Source of the DNA: Helicoverpa zea
Taxonomy: Eukaryota > Arthropoda > Insecta > Lepidoptera > Noctuidae
Assembly (NCBI RefSeq): GCF_022581195.2
Contig: NC_061480.1
Location: forward strand, 6,596,892 to 6,660,891
Direction of reading: 5' to 3'
Length of the DNA: 64,000 bases
Made by a program: the position numbers and the translations under genes
Shown here: one piece after another, positions 21,748 through 31,115 of the stretch
How positions within the stretch are numbered: position 1 is the first letter of the stretch
Layout: the number at the start of each line of letters is the position of its first letter
The notes under the pieces: model-generated
Told to the model about the DNA's origin: nothing
What the model saw: only the letters and a program-made list of their open reading frames with translations
Databases searched by the model: none

Positions 21748-21757
21748 CAAAAAAAGC
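21748..21757. repeat. Left target duplication of the RTE insertion
   Basis: CAAAAAAAGC, repeated exactly at 23026-23035. Confidence 0.75.
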
Positions 21758-23025
21758 ATCATCATCTTCCTGCCCTGTTCCCAAGTCATTTGGGGTCGGC
21801 GCAACATGTCTTTTTCTTCCATTCCTCTCTGTCAGACGTCATACTTACATCCACTCCTTTTTGCTTCATGTCTTCTTTCAGGCAATCAATCCATCTTTTC
21901 CTCGGTCTACCTCTGCCTCTCCATCCCTCCACATTCATACTTAGCACACTCTTTGTAGCATGCGTTTCACACCGTCTCATCACATGCCCATACCAGGACA
22001 AACGCTGACCTCTCATTTTCTCTGTCACTGGCGCTACTTTCAGGCTTCCTCTGATATACTCATTCCTCACTTTGTCCATTCTGGTAACACCACACATCCA
22101 TCTCAACATTCTCATCTCTGCTACATGCACTCTTTTCTCATCCTTCTTTTTCAATGCCCAACACTCTGATCCATACAGGACGACAGGTCTTATGACGGTT
22201 TTGTAGATTTTGCCCTTCAGTTTGAGAGGCATCCGTGGGTCACAGATAGTGCTAGTTACCTGTCGCCACTTCATCCATCCAGAATTGATCCGATGCGTAA
22301 CGTCCCTGTCCACCTCACCGTCACTTTGGACGAGTGAACCAAGGTACCGGAAGTCGGAGCAGGCTGGTAGGGGCATGCCGGCTAGGGTTATGGCCATGGG
22401 TCTTGATATACCGCCAAAATCGCAATGCAGATACTCAGTTTTGCTCTTGCTGACCTTTAACCCTACCGTCTCCAGTCTTAGCCGCCATGCTTCCAATCTG
22501 CTCTGGACCTCTGGTCCACTCTCCCCCACCAAAACAATGTCATCGGCGAAAAGCATACACCAGGGAACCTCCTCCTGTATGTCCGCTGTAAGGGCGTCCA
22601 TTAACAACAGGAAGAGGTAAGGACTGAGCGCCGACCCCTGATGTAAGCCAACGCCTACACTGAAACTGGCGGTAGTGCCGGCTGTGGACCGGACTTGTGT
22701 ACTGCATCTGCCGTACATCGCTCGGATCAACTGCACATACTTCCCTGGCATACCTTTCTCCTTAAGGGCCCACCACAAAACCTCACGAGGTACCCGGTCA
22801 TATGCCTTTTCAAGGTCAACGAACACCATATGCAAGTTTTTGTGTGCGCCCCTGTACTTTTCGCACAGTTGGCGAATACAGAATATAGCGTCCGTTGTAC
22901 CCCGACCAGGCATAAAACCAAACTGGTTTCGTGAGATATCACTCTCTTCTCTCAGCCTTCTTTCAATAATTTTCTCCCAGACTTTCATACTATGTGACAT
23001 TAACTTTATTCCCCTATAGTTGTTG
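21758..23025 (-). mobile_element. RTE-clade non-LTR retrotransposon, 5'-truncated
   Basis: The element runs on the minus strand from an abrupt 5' truncation at 23025 to a 3' end GGGAACAGGGCAGGAAGATGATGAT. It is flanked by a 10-bp duplication, CAAAAAAAGC. The short 3' UTR straight after the stop and the GATGAT tail are typical of RTE elements. The endonuclease half is lost, a normal result of incomplete target-primed reverse transcription. The frame is uninterrupted, so it is young. Confidence 0.9.
21786..23024 (-). CDS. RTE reverse transcriptase, C-terminal part
   Basis: An open frame of about 413 codons, still open into the 5' truncation point (it reads NNYRGIKLMSHSMKVWE there), so the first methionine at 23000 is not a true start. 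RT motifs appear in order: the RGIKLM block at the start, NQFGFMPGRGTTDAI near residue 25, motif A VFVDLEKAYDRVP near 60, motif B GLHQGSALSP near 117, and the catalytic FADD near 150. Then comes the RTE-specific C-terminal region with SECWAL and LRWMCGVTRMDKVRNEYIRG, ending CADPK. The apurinic-type endonuclease domain is missing, so it cannot mobilise itself. It would copy RNA at a nicked target site if complete. The family assignment is firm. Confidence 0.9.
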   Translation of the reverse strand, partial: NNYRGIKLMSHSMKVWEKIIERRLREESDISRNQFGFMPGRGTTDAIFCIRQLCEKYRGAHKNLHMVFVDLEKAYDRVPREVLWWALKEKGMPGKYVQLIRAMYGRCSTQVRSTAGTTASFSVGVGLHQGSALSPYLFLLLMDALTADIQEEVPWCMLFADDIVLVGESGPEVQSRLEAWRLRLETVGLKVSKSKTEYLHCDFGGISRPMAITLAGMPLPACSDFRYLGSLVQSDGEVDRDVTHRINSGWMKWRQVTSTICDPRMPLKLKGKIYKTVIRPVVLYGSECWALKKKDEKRVHVAEMRMLRWMCGVTRMDKVRNEYIRGSLKVAPVTEKMRGQRLSWYGHVMRRCETHATKSVLSMNVEGWRGRGRPRKRWIDCLKEDMKQKGVDVSMTSDREEWKKKTCCADPK

Positions 23026-23035
23026 CAAAAAAAGC
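23026..23035. repeat. Right target duplication of the RTE insertion
   Basis: CAAAAAAAGC, identical to 21748-21757. Confidence 0.75.
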
Positions 23036-23349
23036 CTGTGCAGAATTTAGCTATAATGTGTTTTCTGCAAATGGTGTGGACATATTCATTTAAAGACCCT
23101 AAAGACTGCTAAATGTATACGAACCGCCCCAGAAGGAGGATGAAGAAAGTGGGTTTTAGACAGTAAGAGACTGACGCTCACTTTTGCTCCTCCCAAAGAC
23201 CAAAGGGACATGGAATGATTTCCCACTTAAAAGCCTGTAGAATTAAGATATAATATGCTTTATGATATACATGTATTTAAGTAGTGTCCAAAATTAAACC
23301 CGACATACTTTACTTAAATCTTTATTTTAATTTAAGCTTTTATAATTAA
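23036..23349. other. Unassigned, with a degraded SINE-like repeat at 23125-23235
   Basis: 23125-23235 shows GTGGGTTTTAGACAGTAAGAG, CTGACGCTCAC and GGAATGATTTCCCACT, a diverged copy of the A-tailed SINE-like family. Confidence 0.4.
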
Positions 23350-23481
23350 CTAGCTTTCCGCCCGCGGCTTCGCCCGCGTGGAATTCGGTTATATTGCGGT
23401 ATAAATCACAACTATAAGAAAACTTCTCATTCCCACGGAAAAATTTAAGAAGCGCGATGTAACGCTGGATACGATTGGCTG

Positions 23482-23959
23482 TTAAACCAAAACTGAATGG
23501 TACACTATATTATACGTTTTCCCTTGTGGAGCAAAAACATGCAGATTTTGGGCACTGGAAACCCGGGAACACGCTACATAGAGCTGACCATGCGAAAAAC
23601 CAATGTTTTTCTAAGTGTACTCCAGCAACCCTTAGAGTTTGGCCTTGTGCTTTATTAATGGTCATTGCAAATGAAACCCTTATAGGAAATTGTAGTCTTT
23701 TAAATTGAAATGGGAGGTCTGTTGGAATAATCGGAATCCGAGGAATGAGTACACTTTCACCCTTTGCTGCGCCAGTTAAAATAGTGGCTGTAATAATGTT
23801 CCGCCCAAGCTGAGTGACACGCAGCCTGGTACCATTACACAGTCTAGGGGCATCGAGATTACGCATGAGCATCACCGGAACACCTACTTTTAGTTTTAAT
23901 TTATGAGAAGGCACCCCAGATAATTCCAAAGAATTTAAAAACTCCACACCCAGCGCCAT
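23482..23959 (-). pseudogene. Helitron Pif1-like helicase, C-terminal remnant, frameshifted
   Basis: Residues of the first frame include SGVPSHKLKLKVGVPVMLMR, NLDAPRLCNGTRL, PRIPIIPTDLPFQFKRLQFP and the late helicase motif FAMTINKAQGQTL, all typical of the Helitron/Pif1 helicase C-terminus. Shortly after this motif (near 23600-23620) the family's ending continues in another frame: the HGQLYVA-SRV and NLHVFAPQGKTYN-like parts and a TAA at 23482-23484. So one indel breaks the gene, besides a large upstream deletion. It is not functional. Confidence 0.85.
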
Positions 23960-24045
23960 CTATCGCATACCTCAAGAACTAAATAACTTAACTAATACTT
24001 ATACCAACCAATTAGTAATTCGTTGAATTATAGTTATTTCAGGAT

Positions 24046-24316
24046 AAGTAGATGTAAAAAAAACAGTTAAGACGATAAAACAAATTGCACGTCATCCCTC
24101 GGGAATTCCTCATTTTCGAGGATTCATTATCGTATCATTTAGCTTCTAAATTTATATGTTCATATTCGTTTGCAATATATAAGTAGATGTAAAAAAAAAC
24201 AGTTTAGACGATTGAACAAATTGTACATAATCCCTCGGGAATTCCTCATTTTCGGGGATTCATTATCGTATCATTTAGCTTCTAAATTTACATGTTTATA
24301 TTCGTTTGCAATATAT
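24046..24316. repeat. Tandem duplication of about 135 bp inside the Helitron
   Basis: 24046-24180 and 24181-24316 both run AAGTAGATGTAAAAAAAA to TTCGTTTGCAATATAT, including CCCTCGGGAATTCCTCATTTT, with few differences. Confidence 0.85.
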
Positions 24317-24561
24317 TACCTTGTTTTAAACGACACACAGCGCCATCTACAATCCATCCATCAAGCAAACAATATTTTTGTTTTCCCTCGGGAATATCTA
24401 TTTTTTTCGGGATAAAAAGTACCCTATTATTTAATCCGGACTTCTAACTTTACGTCTGCAAAATTTCAAAGCAATCGGTTCAGTAGTTACGGCGTGAAAG
24501 CGGAACAAACAAACAAACAAACAAACAAACTCACTTTCCGATTTATAATATTAGTAAGGAT

Positions 24562-25076
24562 TCTACAAAAACTGCATTATTTTAATCTTCATAAAAGTTT
24601 TTAATGTTCCTACCATGAAGGTTTTAATTAAGTACTTCGTATATCAAATTTCGTCTGATTCAGTTCAGCAGTTCGTGAGTAAAAAATTTTCCACAACGAC
24701 CGAGACGCATACGATTAGGGATTTTTCCCTTTTCTCTGAGTTAATCATAAATATTCATGTTCGTAATAAAATATTCATATTCATACGAAAATAAACGCGT
24801 AAAAATGGGTAAGTTATTTCTATTCAAACAAGGTACTTCCCTAGTTCCCATACTTACGTTCAATTTGAAGAATCGCGTATGAAAAGGTTTTTTCAAACAT
24901 AATTACAATGTGTCAAGCAGTATTTAATATTTTTAATAGCGACATGAATCAAGTGACATACTTTTTGTTATGCTGTCAAAAACACAATGCTCATAAAGTT
25001 AAAAATTACAACAAATAAATAAGTACTATGTAGGAACTTTACTAATTATAATCGAGAAGCTAGGCTTAAGAAATAG
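24562..25076. other. Unassigned AT-rich sequence
   Basis: No supported features. Confidence 0.3.
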
Positions 25077-25271
25077 CGCACAGGAGGATCGAACATAAGG
25101 TTCAGCAGGGCTTGGCGCGGTCGCTTCGTGGATGGTCCATGTTTCATAAAAGACACCTTCGGGCCCTGGCTGTCATTTGAAGAACTTTCACAGCAGTTAG
25201 AGCCTTTAAATTGGCGCAAGGCCTTTGCGGCTAATTTAAGGATACTAGAAAGCCAGAAAATTCTTCATTGA
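25077..25271 (+). CDS. Possible terminal exon or coding fragment, unknown protein
   Basis: After a TAG at 25074 a frame stays open for 64 codons to TGA at 25269-25271. It is the only open one of the six here and reads like protein: FSRAWRGRFVDGPCFIKD, then FGPWLSFEELSQQLEPL and NWRKAFAANLRILESQ. A possible 3' splice site, GCGCACAG|GAGG, lies at 25083. There is no methionine, and I recognise no family. An AAAATAAA-like signal follows about 20 bases after the stop. It may be a last exon or the tail of an unknown mobile element. Confidence 0.25.
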   Translation, partial: RTGGSNIRFSRAWRGRFVDGPCFIKDTFGPWLSFEELSQQLEPLNWRKAFAANLRILESQKILH

Positions 25272-25554
25272 AAAGATGCAGAAAATAAAAAATACTAAGT
25301 ACATCATTTCTCATTTAATTACTAATGCCAAATTACGTGTATTTAGCGTAAGTACTCTCTATATGAAGTACCTGTCACTACAGATAGTAAAACAATATCC
25401 ACCGCCAAAATTTCATCGTTAATCATCACAAACTATTCATCATGTTACATTTGGCGACAGGTGAAACACATGTTCACAATTCTTTAGGCATAATAGCCTG
25501 TTTAATATTGTAAGTGTCCAACGAGTGATGTGAGGTCTAAATATATATTTGAAG

Positions 25555-25745
25555 GGCAGGGTTGAGCAGGACGGGTCGGTAATCCTATGGATGGGTGACC
25601 TCCGTGCTTCTGAGGCTGTCGGTCCTACGCCTGATCTCTCTCCGTGAGGGAATAGAGAGTGCATCTGTGTCTGCACCAAGCTAATAATATGCCTTGCGCA
25701 GCTAGTTGATCTCTTTTCATAAAAGCCACCATGATATAAATAGTT
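25555..25745 (+). mobile_element. Bm1-type SINE, 3' two thirds
   Basis: It has TGGATGGGTGACCTCCGTGC, CGGTCCTACGCCTGATCTCTC, GAGGGAATAGAGAGTGCATC, TGTGTCTGCACC and CCTTGCGCAGCTAGTTGATCTC in the Bm1 order. The tRNA-like head is incomplete. Confidence 0.7.
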
Positions 25746-25794
25746 CAGAATTTGCAGTTCTATATGTAAGAGGAAACATCTTTTGTTCGTACCC

Positions 25795-26118
25795 TAAAGG
25801 CTCCGAAAACTACTGAGACGATTTGAAAAATTCTTTCACTATTGGAAAGCTAAGTCTTTCACTAAGTATATGAATGTCAAACTTTTTTGTTGCATCTAGT
25901 TATCATTAGTAAATGCTGTGGTTTCCTGTAATTGGGGGAACACAGTAATCAGTTCCTATGTATTTGTGTTTAATATATGTCATCTGTGTATCTTCTGTTG
26001 GAAATCCTATAAATAAATAAATAAATAATTAAATAAGCTACACTCTTCTCGAGTAACACAGGCTATATTCTATCCCGGTAAGGGCAGTAGATCCCACGAG
26101 ACGCGGGAAACCAGCTAG
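25795..26118 (+). mobile_element. Helitron split by a LINE-tail insertion
   Basis: 25795-25865 (CCGAAAACTACTGAGACGATT, TGAAAAATTCTTTCACT) and 26038-26118 (CTACACTCTTCTCGAGTAAC, GGGCAGTAGATCCCACGAGACG, ending CTAG) make one Helitron. The sequence AAGCTA is present at both junctions. Confidence 0.6.
25866..26037 (+). mobile_element. Short LINE 3'-end insertion inside the Helitron
   Basis: It ends GTTGGAAATCCTATAAATAAATAAATAAATAA, a tandem tail like those at 32165-32210 and 37140-37200. AAGCTA at both borders is the likely target duplication. Confidence 0.5.
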
Positions 26119-26358
26119 CAAAATTGAAAGTAATCAAAATGATTCTGGTAGCACACAAGTGCAATACAAAAATATGCAAGTCTAAGTGCACTTTTCGCGA
26201 CAGTTATCATTCGGTTTCATATTATTTGAAAAACATCCGTCGACATTGTTTGGCGTGGATGTCTCGAAATTTAAGTCGAAACATTATGTTTTAACTTTCG
26301 GTAACTGTGCAAGGAGTATGCTATCTTGATAATTTTGTCTCTTCGGTCGTTTACTCAC

Positions 26359-26600
26359 AGTAGGTACGCCTGTTGCTAAGGCTGCTACTTCTTGGTGGAT
26401 GGAAATCATCATTCATCCTGCTGCACAATTTGGCTGACTGCAGCATGTTTCTTTTACTTCTTTTCGAACTGGAGGCCGTGGGAACGCTTGGAGAGAGCTG
26501 GCCAAGACTGGGATGGTTTGCGCTCAAATCAAAGAGAGCCGTCGATACAAATACTTTATCAAAATATAAAACTTTTCTGTCTAACCTCCTTTGGAAAAAC
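26359..26600 (-). CDS. Possible internal exon of unknown gene
   Basis: On the minus strand a frame of about 80 codons contains LFDLSANHPSLGQLSPSVPT, a basic Ser/Lys stretch (ASSSKRSKRN) and NDDFHPPRSSSLSNRRTY, then meets a 5' splice site CTACT|GTGAGT at 26359/26358 (phase 1). Composition resembles a Ser-rich cytoplasmic linker. Against it: the same bases read as a good 3' splice site on the plus strand (TTTACTCACAG), plus-strand frames are open too, and no strong upstream acceptor is seen. No family is recognised. Confidence 0.25.
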
Positions 26601-26984
26601 ATAACCAATGTTTAAGATAAAACAAACAGTAAGTAAGTAGCTATAAGAATTGCCTTAAGCCGAGAAAGTCTAAGCTAAGTTAGATGCGATTGCCTTGAAA
26701 CAAGCCTTGGAGTGCCGCTCACAATATCATAATCTAGGTCTAAATTAAGATTTTTTGAACAAAAAGCAAATGGATTTATTCGTTATAATTAGTTTTTATT
26801 CTATAACTTGAAGCAGTGCATATGCTGAGTTGCTGAAAATTTACAGAAGTGGCGAACCTTGGGGGAGGCGTTTGACAAACAGTGCACGTCTTTTAAAATA
26901 ATATTACAAATATTATGTGGCTGTATCATACTAGTTGATTCCAGTAGTTCTTGATTCAGGCCACATAAAAAAACGTTAATAATA

Positions 26985-27065
26985 CGTTGCTTTGGATAGC
27001 AGATAAGCAGTTGCTCTATGTAAAACACTGGTATCCATTTGCATTCAGCTAGACTGCGAGCGTTT
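26985..27065 (+). mobile_element. RTE-tailed tRNA SINE fragment
   Basis: It has GCAGATAAGCAGTTGCTCTATG, AAAACACTGGTATCC and CAGCTAGACTG, a diverged 3' part. Confidence 0.45.
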
Positions 27066-27072
27066 TTTTTTT

Positions 27073-27290
27073 TCATCATCAATCTCCTGCCCTTATTCCA
27101 ATTTTAATTCGAGTCGGCGTAGCATGTCTTCTCCTTCCATACTCTTTTACCTATCGTCATCTCACAAGTAACATTATTTCTAACCATATCGACTTTCACA
27201 CAATCCATCCATCATTACTTTGGTCGTCCTCTTCAACTATCTCCGTTTTCTTTTGTCGGAAGAAGATCCACATCCCACATGTTCCGGGTG
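27073..27290 (-). mobile_element. RTE retrotransposon 3'-end fragment
   Basis: The plus strand reads TCATCATCAATCTCCTGCCC, TTCGAGTCGGCGTAGCATGTC and CAATCCATCCATC, matching the inverse of the RTE end at 21758-22000 with many changes. Confidence 0.6.
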
Positions 27291-27377
27291 TACTGACATT
27301 TTAATGGCTAAAGCCACCCTGGTGTTTCTGAAGGAATTCTGGAAGCTTACCAATTAGGCAGATGATAAACCTAATCA

Positions 27378-27535
27378 TCGTCTCCCGAGCCTTTTCCCAA
27401 CTAAGTTGGGTTCAGCTGAGTACCAGTGCTTTACAAGGAGCGACTGCCTATCTGACCTCCTCAACCCAGTTACCCGGGCAACCCGATACCCCTTGGTTAA
27501 ACTGGTGTCAGACTTACTGGCTTCTCACTACTACT
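27378..27535 (-). mobile_element. RTE-tailed tRNA SINE, 3' half
   Basis: It runs from CCCGAGCCTTTTCCCAACTAAG and GAGTACCAGTGCTTTACAAGGA through CAACCCAGTTACCCGGGCAAC to GTGTCAGACTTACTGGCTTCT, with a short internal deletion near 27412. Confidence 0.7.
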
Positions 27536-27975
27536 AGACGACGCTAATACCAAGAGAAGAATACTTTGAAAGTTTATAGCATACATACTTCCGCGATATG
27601 ATAAGGACAAAGATTTTCTACTCATGTCTACCAAACTCCGGTTATCTACAATTTAGTAGCTAAGGACATTATCTGTCTGTGTATTATCTATGTGTGCATT
27701 ACACACACACGCACAGCTGCAGTACATTGATAATACCATGACATTGTACGCGTTTATTGATTTGGGTATCAGTTATCTATGTTAGCCTATACCTTATATA
27801 TTAATGTATTACGATTCTCTTGTAATTATCTATATCCGTACACTAATATTGTAAATGCTTACGTAATTTTCAGTTTTCTTCTTACTGCAGATTACAAAAA
27901 ACGATTTATTCGCAGTTTTGCGATTAGGGATTGAATTTTGACACAAATTATGCCTTTCAATCTCTAATCGAAAAA
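27536..27975. other. Unassigned AT-rich sequence
   Basis: No supported features. Confidence 0.3.
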
Positions 27976-28063
27976 GCCGGCCAAGTGCGAGTCGGACTCG
28001 CGCACGAAGGGTTCCGTACCATTATTTAAAATCATTTTTGTTGTATGGGAACCCCAAAATATC

Positions 28064-28074
28064 TATTTTATTCT
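28064..28074. repeat. Left target duplication of the nested LINE
   Basis: TATTTTATTCT, repeated at 28366-28376. Confidence 0.75.
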
Positions 28075-28365
28075 CAAGCGGCGCAAATATAGTAACCTTA
28101 TAGGCAATTACATGTTTGAGCCGTTTGGGGTTGAAACTCTAGGGCCGTGGGGTCCGAGCGCCCACCTTCTTGCCAGGGATATCTCCCAGCGCCTGGTTGA
28201 CACTTCCCGGGACCCAAAGGCTGGCTTTTATTTCGCACAGAGGTTGAGCATTGCCATCCAACGTGGCAATGCTGCCAGTCTTTTGGGTACATTACCCAGT
28301 GACAGCGATGAGGAGCAATTTTTTGATGCCCTATATTAGTTTTAAGTTGTATATATATATAAGTT
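28075..28365 (+). mobile_element. Nested, strongly 5'-truncated LINE
   Basis: A 291-bp insertion flanked by an 11-bp duplication. It holds the last 88 codons of a LINE frame, a stop at 28337-28339 and a very short tail with TATATATATA. Confidence 0.75.
28076..28339 (+). CDS. LINE ORF2 C-terminal tail
   Basis: The frame is open from the 5' truncation and ends at TAG. Recognisable parts are KRRKYSNLIGNYMFEPFGVE, TLGPWGPSA, and RLSIAIQRGNAASLLGTLP near the end. This downstream-of-RT tail is familiar from many non-LTR reverse transcriptases of animals, although I cannot fix the clade. The methionine at 28112 is internal. Codon use is GC-richer than the flanks. It is a dead fragment with no catalytic residues. 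Confidence 0.7.
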   Translation, partial: KRRKYSNLIGNYMFEPFGVETLGPWGPSAHLLARDISQRLVDTSRDPKAGFYFAQRLSIAIQRGNAASLLGTLPSDSDEEQFFDALY

Positions 28366-28376
28366 TATTTTATTCT
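28366..28376. repeat. Right target duplication of the nested LINE
   Basis: TATTTTATTCT, identical to 28064-28074. Confidence 0.75.
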
Positions 28377-28553
28377 AGTTTCCAGTGTTTGTTGTTATAG
28401 CGGCAACAGAAATAGATCATCTGTGAAAATTTCAGCTCTCTAACTATCACGGTTCATGAGATACAGCCTGGTAATAGACGGACGGACGCACGGACGGACA
28501 GAGGAGCGAAAACAATAGGGTCCTGTTTTACCCTCTGGGTCCGGAACCCTAAA

Positions 28554-28964
28554 AACAGTCCAGCCACAGATTTAGTCTTCTTCTTAAGTATCTTTATAAC
28601 ATCAGTATGTACCTATACCTGTAGATAAGAATAGCTGTATAACTATTATTATTTTAGGCCTTAGGAACAACTAACCGATTTCAGAAGTTATTAGATAACA
28701 TAAAATGAATTGTTAATATGTACTTAATATCCTTGAGTTCATTTCATGTCGTGCGTGGCAACACGGTTGACACCGGCGCGGGCGCACGTGGAAACGATTA
28801 GATAAAGGCAGCTTTTATTAACGAAATAATTCATAGAATCTCTTTAGTATTTCCAAATAGTTTTTTTACGTAAATATGTAGGTTAATATACATTTGTGTA
28901 GGCAATAAATATTTGAAGTTGAAGTAGGTACCTACACTTAGTTTTTTTATCCTTTTTAGACATT
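28554..28964. other. Unassigned AT-rich sequence
   Basis: No supported features. Confidence 0.3.
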
Positions 28965-29110
28965 ATAAAATTGTCCACGGAGTTTCTTGGATTATTGTTT
29001 GTATTTACCCTGGTTCCGAAACTGCTGAACATATCTGAATAGTTATTTCTTCATTGGGAAACTAGGAAGCTACACTATGCACGGGTGACATAGACTATAC
29101 GAAACAGGAA
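28965..29110 (+). mobile_element. Helitron fragment
   Basis: It has GGTTCCGAAACTGCTGAAC, TTGGGAAACTAGGAAGCTACACT and GACATAGACTATACG, a degraded plus-strand copy. Confidence 0.45.
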
Positions 29111-29374
29111 ATGTGTAAGTACACATACCAAGGAGTATGAAACGTCTGATTTTGTCTTTAACTTAATGTAACAAATTAATTACAATATGACAAAACCATT
29201 AAATCGAACAACATTTAAGTATATCATTCTGTAAAGACTGCTATTTCACAAAAAGTACATAAATTGTAAGTCATCATTCAACAATGGCCATTCATAACTT
29301 TTTTCTTTTTCATACTTTCGCGCTTTCAGAAAAACATGGTGTTGCCTTCAATTGTTTTTTATTTTCCAATTATT

Positions 29375-29665
29375 GTGTATTGGCTTCCGCAGTTTCATCC
29401 GTATTCCGCGTACCAACAGTAAAATAATTTTTCAAATCAGTTCAATAGTTTCGGAGCATTCCGGGCTTAACTCTATCTTGTCTCCTACTGCCCATATCCC
29501 AATTTTCTTATTTGGTTTCGGCGCAGCATGTTAAAAGCAAAAAAAAACTGTTTTATAAGCATAGCTACAGGGTAAAAAGTAGTCTAACATCTTCCTCAAT
29601 AATAGAATATTTGCATTGCGCAATCAAACAGAGAAACCCTTCAGCTTTATAATATCGGACACCTG
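29375..29665 (-). mobile_element. Helitron split by an RTE fragment
   Basis: 29375-29465 (CTTCCGCAGTTTCATCCG, AATTTTTCAAATCAGTTCA) and 29560-29665 (GGGTAAAAAGTAGTCTAAC, CTTCAGCTTTATAATAT) form one copy. The middle (29470-29540) is an RTE 3' piece: CTCCTACTGCCCATATCCCA and TTTCGGCGCAGCATG. Confidence 0.5.
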
Positions 29666-29887
29666 GATCTAAAGGGGCTTAACTCATAATTCTAGTTTTT
29701 TGAGTAATGTATACCATCAAATTCCTTAAACGAATACCGACAAAACAGATTTTAAATTGTGTTCGATGCAGAACACTTCTACAACGCACAGGGAATGAGG
29801 AATCAGTTTTTCGTGACTTTTGAGTGAATCCTCCTTAGATCTTGTTGTATTTATAGATTAGATTTATTTCTTCCCGATACCCTTGCA

Positions 29888-30035
29888 TCTTCTTCTTCCT
29901 CCGAGCCTTTTTCCCAACTATGTTGACGTCGACTTCCAGTCTAACCGGATGTAGCTGAGTACCAGTGCTTTACAAGGAGCGACTGCCTTATCTGACCCCC
30001 TAAACTCAGTTACCCGGGCAAACCAATACGGTTGC
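29888..30035 (-). mobile_element. RTE-tailed tRNA SINE, 3' half
   Basis: It begins CTTCCTCCGAGCCTTTTTCC and runs through TAACCGGATGTAGCTGAG to AGTTACCCGGGCAAACC. Confidence 0.7.
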
Positions 30036-30249
30036 ATACGGAACCTTAAATAAAATTGAATTTAAAATGCTTAACTACCCAAAGTTTGCCTATCAACAAA
30101 AACATTTCCATTTAGTCTGTAAGTAGTCGTGTTAATTACACCGGCGTATCTTATCTAAATTACCTGTCTAAGTATTCAAAATTACAGTCAAAATATTGTG
30201 GCCTTTTTGAGATAACAGTCCTACCTTAATTTACTATTGAGACACATGC
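30036..30249. other. Unassigned AT-rich sequence
   Basis: No supported features. Confidence 0.3.
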
Positions 30250-30660
30250 ATCATCGTCAGTTTTTTTATCGTCCCACTGCTGGGCAAAGTCGTGGTGACC
30301 TAGTGGGTAAAGCAACAATCTCTCAAGTATGAGTTTGTAGGTCCGATTCCAGGTCAGGCAAGTACCAATGCAACTTTTCTAAGTTTGTATGTACTTTCTA
30401 AGTATATCTTGGACACCATGACTGTGTTTCGTAGGGCACGTTAAACTGTAGGTCCCGGCTGTCGTTGAACATCTTTGGCAGTCGTTACGGATAATCAGAA
30501 GCCAGTAAGTCTGACACCAGTCTAACCAAGGGGTATTGGGTTACCTGGGTCAAGAGGTCAGATATGCAGTCGCTCCATTTAAACACTGGTACTCAGCTGC
30601 ATCCGGTTAGACTAGAAGCCGACACCAACATAGTGGGAAAAAGGCTCGGGAGATGATGAA
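30250..30660 (+). mobile_element. RTE-tailed tRNA SINE, near full length, next to another SINE tail
   Basis: 30288-30660 begins GTCGTGGTGACCTAGTGGGT (box A), has box B GGTCCGATTCCAGGTC and ends GGCTCGGGAGATGATGA. It is joined to a minus-strand SINE tail fragment (30250-30287, CATCATCGTCAG, TCCCACTGCTGGGC) into which it may have inserted. Confidence 0.75.
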
Positions 30661-30934
30661 GCAAGTCAAACCACTACAGAAGAAATTTGCTAAGACAACA
30701 TATTATAAGAAGCGTGGGATAAACAATAAATCACTACCTATCTAACGCCTGAACTGATAATGATGAACCGTAACAATATTGTTTAGAAGGTCGAAACGAT
30801 GCGTCATATTTGTCACAACGCAAAAACTTTACATTCAAAAATATCATGCTTTGGTTGCGTAGCTGATAATTGCGTCGTTTCCCGTAATAAAACCTTAAAT
30901 ATTAGGTATTTTTAATTAGTTATTTATCAACCTT

Positions 30935-31115
30935 ATTCATCTGCCTAGTCCTTTCCCAATTATGTTGGGGTCGGCTTCCAGTCTTATCGGACACTGCTGG
31001 CCTCCTCAACCCATTTACCCGGGCTACGGACAAAAGAATGCCAAATATGTTCAAATGACAGTCACGACCCACCAGCTTATCGTGCGTTCCGAAACCTGAC
31101 TTAGCCACGAGCTCT
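30935..31115 (-). mobile_element. RTE-tailed tRNA SINE fragment
   Basis: It has CATCTGCCTAGTCCTTTCCCA, TATGTTGGGGTCGGCTTCCAG, CCTCAACCCATTTACCCGGG and GTTCAAATGACAGTCACGACC, with an internal deletion. Confidence 0.65.

Larger units (their letters stand above)
23350..24560 (-). mobile_element. Helitron with helicase remnant, internally deleted (1.2 kb)
   Basis: On the minus strand it begins TCCTTACTAATATTATAAAT at 24560 and ends GGCGGAAAGCTAG at 23350, preceded by a hairpin CGCGG-GCGAAG-CCGCG. It lies between an A (24561 side) and a T (23349 side), as Helitrons require. It retains the end of the helicase gene, so these termini are tied to a real Helitron. The Rep domain and most of the helicase are gone. 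Confidence 0.85.
27976..28553 (+). repeat. Widespread lepidopteran repeat (GGCCAAGTGCGAG type), interrupted
   Basis: It begins GCCGGCCAAGTGCGAGTCGG and CGCACGAAGGGTTCCG, and ends with TAGCGGCAACAG, ATCACGGTTCATGAGATAC, GACGGACGGACG and a closing CCGGAACCCTAAAAA. I know this text as a common insect repeat but not its class. It is split by a LINE insertion (28075-28365). Confidence 0.65.

Noticed and set aside
22210..23019. Plus-strand frames antisense to the RTE gene
   Set aside because: They are mirror images of a real reverse-transcriptase frame on the minus strand.
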